Shown: piece after piece, positions 60,963-64,000 of the stretch
How positions within the stretch are numbered: position 1 is the stretch's first letter
How the letters are laid out: each line of letters starts with the position of its first letter
Origin: Engelhardtia mirabilis
GTDB lineage: Bacteria; Planctomycetota; UBA1135; GCA-002686595
Length of the DNA: 64,000 nt
Direction: 5' to 3'
Assembly (NCBI RefSeq): GCF_007748095.1
Contig: NZ_CP036287.1
Location: 2,356,001 to 2,420,000, forward strand
Made by a program: the position numbers and the translations under genes
The notes under the pieces: generated by a model
Told to the model about the DNA's origin: nothing
What the model saw: only the letters and a program-made list of their open reading frames with translations
The model's database searches: none

Positions 60963-62528
60963 TTGGAACGAGCTGACTTCAAGAATCGACTGGCGGCAGG
61001 CGTCGTCGGGGTTGCGCTGGGGCTCTTCGTGACGGAAGGAGTCGCCTCCTTGCTCGTGGGGACCTCGCTGCGGCAACTGCGCGTCGAGGTCGAGGGCAGC
61101 GGGCCCGCAGGGGTGCTGGGGGAGGCCGAGCGCCGGGCAGCCGGGGCACTCACGGAGGGGCCCTACCGACTCAGCGTCGACCCCCTGGTCTGCTACGAGT
61201 TCAAGGCCGACTGGAACGCCGCCTACTTCGGCGTGCCCGCCAGCACCGACGCCCAGGGACTGCGTTCGCGCCTTGGACCCGAGCCCACCGCCGACGCGCC
61301 TCGGATCGTGATTCTCGGCGACTCCGTGGCCTTCGGCATGGGGGTGCGAGATGACGAGACTCTCGCGCACCATCTCGAGGCGATCTTGACCGAGGCTGGT
61401 GGCGTCCGTCCCATCGTCCGCACCGTCGCATGCCCTGGCTGGAACTTGCTCAGTTCCACGGCCATGCTCCGCGCGCGGCTCATGGAGTTGCGACCGGACG
61501 TCGTCCTGCTCGTCCCGGTCGGCAATGACCTCAGCGATTCCATGGTGGTGACCGAGACGGGGCACCTCACCGTGGGCTGGAGCCCGGCGACCGGGATCGC
61601 GGCCCCCTACATCTCGGACGCCTTTCCGCAGTTCTTGTATTCGGAGCTGGCTGAGATCCTCCCCGCAGCGCAGTACCGCGAGCTGACGAGGCCGGCGATC
61701 AGCATCGCACTCATGGGGGCGGTGACGCCCGAGTCGCTGCGCCGCTACCGCGAGGCGGCGCAGGCCATCATCGGTCTCGAGCGGCAACTGCGCGAGTTGG
61801 ACTGTGAGTTCGGACTCGTCTTCACATCGGAGGGCTACTTCCAAGAGCGGCTGCAGCAGGTGGTGGCGGCCACCGGCGCGACGACGGCTGTCCTGCCGGT
61901 CTTCGAGGGCTTCGACAATGCCCGCGACCGTCTCAGCGACAACGCTCACTTCACCTCCAGCTGCATGCGTGCGATGGCCTGGCGGCTGGCCGAGGCCCTG
62001 GTCGATAGGGGCTGGTACGAGCTGCCGCCGGGCGCCGCGCTGCCCCCCGAGGATGAGGACTACGTGGGCAATCGCGGCCGCTTCCCTGTCGGGGACGAGC
62101 TCGTGGCCGAGAGGCTTCGCATGGACGCGCAGGCCGCCGCCCTGCTGCGGCCGCGAATCGACATGACGACCGGGACCGGAATCGACCAGGTCTACGGCGG
62201 CCTTCGACCCGACGGCCACTTCGGTATCTCCTGCCTCGTGGCCCTCGCGAACCCCGGAGGGGGCCGCCTGCGATTCGAGCTCGAGCCCCTCGCCGACTCC
62301 CCGGGGCTGTATCCGCTGGAGCTCGCGATAAGCGTGAACGGTCAGTTGGTGGCGGCCATCGAGGTCACGGACGGATCCTCCGCCTCCCACTCTGTCGAGC
62401 TGCCACCGGAGCTGCGCGGGGCCCCCTCGTTCGACGTCTTGATGTCTGCGTCGGCCTGGATCCGCGAGAGCTATCGAGGGCTACAGCGGCTCGGGTCGGT
62501 CCGCTTGCTGCGGATCGAGGCCGAGTAG
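60963..62528 (+). CDS. SGNH/GDSL hydrolase with C-terminal extra domain
   Basis: 521 aa. An N-terminal anchor helix (AAGVVGVALGLFVTEGVASL) is followed by the SGNH fold: S121 in ILGDSVAFGMG, Asn in PVGNDLSD near 180 and Asp-His in DNAHFTSSCMRA near 325. From about 400 a beta-rich domain of unknown type follows (GHFGISCLVALANPGGGRL). Probably an extracytoplasmic esterase or acyltransferase. The TTG start follows TAGACC by 14 bases without a ribosome site. Confidence 0.82.
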   Translation: MERADFKNRLAAGVVGVALGLFVTEGVASLLVGTSLRQLRVEVEGSGPAGVLGEAERRAAGALTEGPYRLSVDPLVCYEFKADWNAAYFGVPASTDAQGLRSRLGPEPTADAPRIVILGDSVAFGMGVRDDETLAHHLEAILTEAGGVRPIVRTVACPGWNLLSSTAMLRARLMELRPDVVLLVPVGNDLSDSMVVTETGHLTVGWSPATGIAAPYISDAFPQFLYSELAEILPAAQYRELTRPAISIALMGAVTPESLRRYREAAQAIIGLERQLRELDCEFGLVFTSEGYFQERLQQVVAATGATTAVLPVFEGFDNARDRLSDNAHFTSSCMRAMAWRLAEALVDRGWYELPPGAALPPEDEDYVGNRGRFPVGDELVAERLRMDAQAAALLRPRIDMTTGTGIDQVYGGLRPDGHFGISCLVALANPGGGRLRFELEPLADSPGLYPLELAISVNGQLVAAIEVTDGSSASHSVELPPELRGAPSFDVLMSASAWIRESYRGLQRLGSVRLLRIEAE

Positions 62529-62907
62529 CGCGCGGACGCGTAGTGCCAGGCGGAGCCGAGCGCTGGCGCGAAGGCTCCGACGCCTGACGGGACCGCAGCA
62601 GGCCTCAGCGCGAATGGGCGGCGAGCCCGACCGATTCGCAGCTCTCGGCCGAACCTGGGATCGCGGGACGGTCACGATGGCGCCCAGGGCCGAGATCGAG
62701 AGCACGACCGGCGTCCGTCGGCGCGCGCCTGACTGGGCAGGGCCAGGTGTGCAGGCAGGACGGTCTTGGGCGTCGGCATGGGAGCGCGTCTCGGTGGACG
62801 GTCGGGCCGTCGCCATGGAGGCTCCCGCGTCACGCAGTCCCCATGGGCCGCGGTCACCGTTCGGGGCCGCGATGGGTTCGGCGCTCTTCGCGGCCCCCCG
62901 AGCACCG
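62529..62907. other. 379-base convergent gap, nothing recognised
   Basis: Lies between two converging genes. Short frames here lack start context and protein-like composition. No strong terminator hairpin, repeat or RNA feature was seen. Confidence 0.6.
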
Positions 62908-64000
62908 CTACTCGCTTCGACGTGCTGGCTCCAGCTCGATGGTCAGGTGCTCCTCGCCCCGCCGCAGCTCGAGCAGCAAGGTCGCGCCGCCGTTGAGCGC
63001 GGGGCCCAGTGCAGCCATCGGATCGGGCCAGATCGAGCTGCCGTCGGCCCCGACGATCACGTCACCGGCGCGGATGCCGGCCGCCGCTGCGGGACCGCCG
63101 GGGGTGACCGAGGCCACCACCAGGGACTGGGGCGGTTGGAACTCGAGCTCGAGCCCCAGGGTGAAGGGCGGCCGGGCCTCTGTCAGGCACAGCTCGGCGA
63201 TCGGCTCGGCGACGCCCGCGAAGGCGTCCATGGTGTCGGGCCCCACGGAGTTGCTGACCACGAACATGTAGGTGTCGGGCCCCTCGGTGTAGAGGATCTC
63301 GAAGCCCCACATGTCGCCGCCGTCGAGCACCGCGCCCGGCGGGGACCAGTAGCGGGCCAGGAACTCAGGGCTCAGGATCTTCCCCGCTCGCAGGGCACGG
63401 AACCAACGGTCCATGTCACGGGTGGTGGAGACCATGCCGCCCGAGCCCATCACGAGCCACGAGGTCGGTCCCCAGTGGGGCGGCTTGTTGACCTCGCCGG
63501 TGGTGCGGAACCCGTAGCCGACGGCGACGCGTTCGTCGGGCAACTCGACTCCGAAGAACTCGGTCGAGGCCATGCCCGCGGGGCCGAACAGGCGCTGCTT
63601 GGTGAAGTCGGGGTAGCTCTTGCCGCTACGCAGCTCGACGATCGCGGCCAAGAGGCCCCAGGCCGCGTGGCTGTGCTCGTTACCCGTGCCGGGTTCGAAC
63701 AGGAGTTCTTGACCGAGGATCCGGCGCACGGCCTCCGCACGGTCGATCCAGAAGTGGTCCGGGTCCCGGTCCGTGGGCAGGCCGAGGAAGTCCTGCAGGC
63801 CCGACGCGCCGCTCATCAAGTGCGTGATCGTGATCTGCCGTTTGTCCGCCGGGACCCGCTCGCCGAAGAATGCCGGCAGCTTCTCGTCGAGGGTCAGCTT
63901 GCCCTCCTGCGCCAGGAGCAGGATCGCGGCCCGCGTGAAGTCGATCGGCGTCGAGCCGATGGCGAAGATCGTGTCGGGCGTGCAGGGGATCTCGTGCTCG
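62908..64000 (-). CDS. Beta-lactamase-fold protein with C-terminal PDZ domain, catalytic residues replaced (partial)
   Basis: At least 363 aa; the start lies beyond the right edge. The fold of serine beta-lactamase/esterase family C is clear (TIFAIGS, then FTRAAILLLAQEGKLTLDEK). The active-site S-x-x-K reads STPI, so the lysine is replaced by Ile. The Y-x-N block (usually YSN before the LLG helix) reads HSH in HSHAAWGLLAAIVELRSG. Residues near the end form a PDZ domain (VASVTPGGPAAAAGIRAGDV). It may be a pseudo-enzyme or use other chemistry. Confidence 0.8.
   Translation of the reverse strand, partial: EHEIPCTPDTIFAIGSTPIDFTRAAILLLAQEGKLTLDEKLPAFFGERVPADKRQITITHLMSGASGLQDFLGLPTDRDPDHFWIDRAEAVRRILGQELLFEPGTGNEHSHAAWGLLAAIVELRSGKSYPDFTKQRLFGPAGMASTEFFGVELPDERVAVGYGFRTTGEVNKPPHWGPTSWLVMGSGGMVSTTRDMDRWFRALRAGKILSPEFLARYWSPPGAVLDGGDMWGFEILYTEGPDTYMFVVSNSVGPDTMDAFAGVAEPIAELCLTEARPPFTLGLELEFQPPQSLVVASVTPGGPAAAAGIRAGDVIVGADGSSIWPDPMAALGPALNGGATLLLELRRGEEHLTIELEPARRSE

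Overview
The window is high-GC bacterial DNA, densely coding, and most neighbouring genes overlap by 4 bases (ATGA, GTGA or TTGA junctions). The best guess is a deep-branching member of the Planctomycetota. This rests on an FG-GAP repeat protein of the kind common there, sulfatase-like lipoproteins, an oleABCD set, and a cell-wall cluster with no ftsQ, ftsA or ftsZ. It is an inference from gene content, not from a marker gene.

Layout. (1) 1-10497: an export and glycosylation operon for a surface polysaccharide. It holds a Wzm/Wzt-type ABC exporter, a PIG-L deacetylase, a PIG-L/GT2 fusion, two further GT2 enzymes and three tandem GT4 enzymes. (2) 10702-12369: a HEAT-repeat lipoprotein and a small acidic-tailed protein of unknown function. 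(3) 12370-27504: a dcw-type cell-wall operon in the order mraZ, rsmH, ftsL-like, ftsI, murE, murF, mraY, ftsW, LysM protein, small ORF, murG-murC fusion, murB. A 10-bp-phased repeat array that looks like the MraZ operator lies in front of it. murD, ddl, ftsQ, ftsA and ftsZ are absent from the cluster. MurE carries the DNPR motif of meso-diaminopimelate-adding enzymes, so a DAP-type peptidoglycan is expected. (4) 27505-31550: a convergent gap that can fold into a long rod-like structure, an FG-GAP protein, and thrS without a TGS domain. (5) 31663-37396: a HipA-like kinase broken by one base, a HIRAN-domain partner, two alkaline-phosphatase-superfamily lipoproteins and an AraC/GyrI regulator.

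(6) 37565-48062, minus strand: the most striking region. It is a ten-gene run starting with a GbsR/MarR-type regulator, followed by a ketoacyl synthase, an acyl carrier protein, two CrtI-like FAD oxidoreductases, a FabZ-like dehydratase, a FabI-like enoyl reductase, then OleB, OleC and OleD. OleA, the head-to-head condensing enzyme, is at 54420-55457. Together these look like a dedicated fatty-acid line feeding long-chain olefin synthesis, with an unexplained FAD redox step. A perfect 9+9 palindrome in front of the regulator is the probable operator.

(7) 48350-53655: a divergent carbohydrate- or small-molecule-tailoring locus with a diiron ferritin-like protein, a carbamoyltransferase and a DUF5989-like small membrane protein on one side, and a radical SAM/SPASM enzyme and an SGNH hydrolase on the other. 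(8) 53664-64000: a coiled-coil envelope protein, oleA, dinB, a 1237-residue multidomain lipoprotein, a second SGNH hydrolase, and a beta-lactamase-fold/PDZ protein whose usual catalytic residues are replaced. I saw no rRNA, tRNA, CRISPR array, insertion sequence or replication origin.
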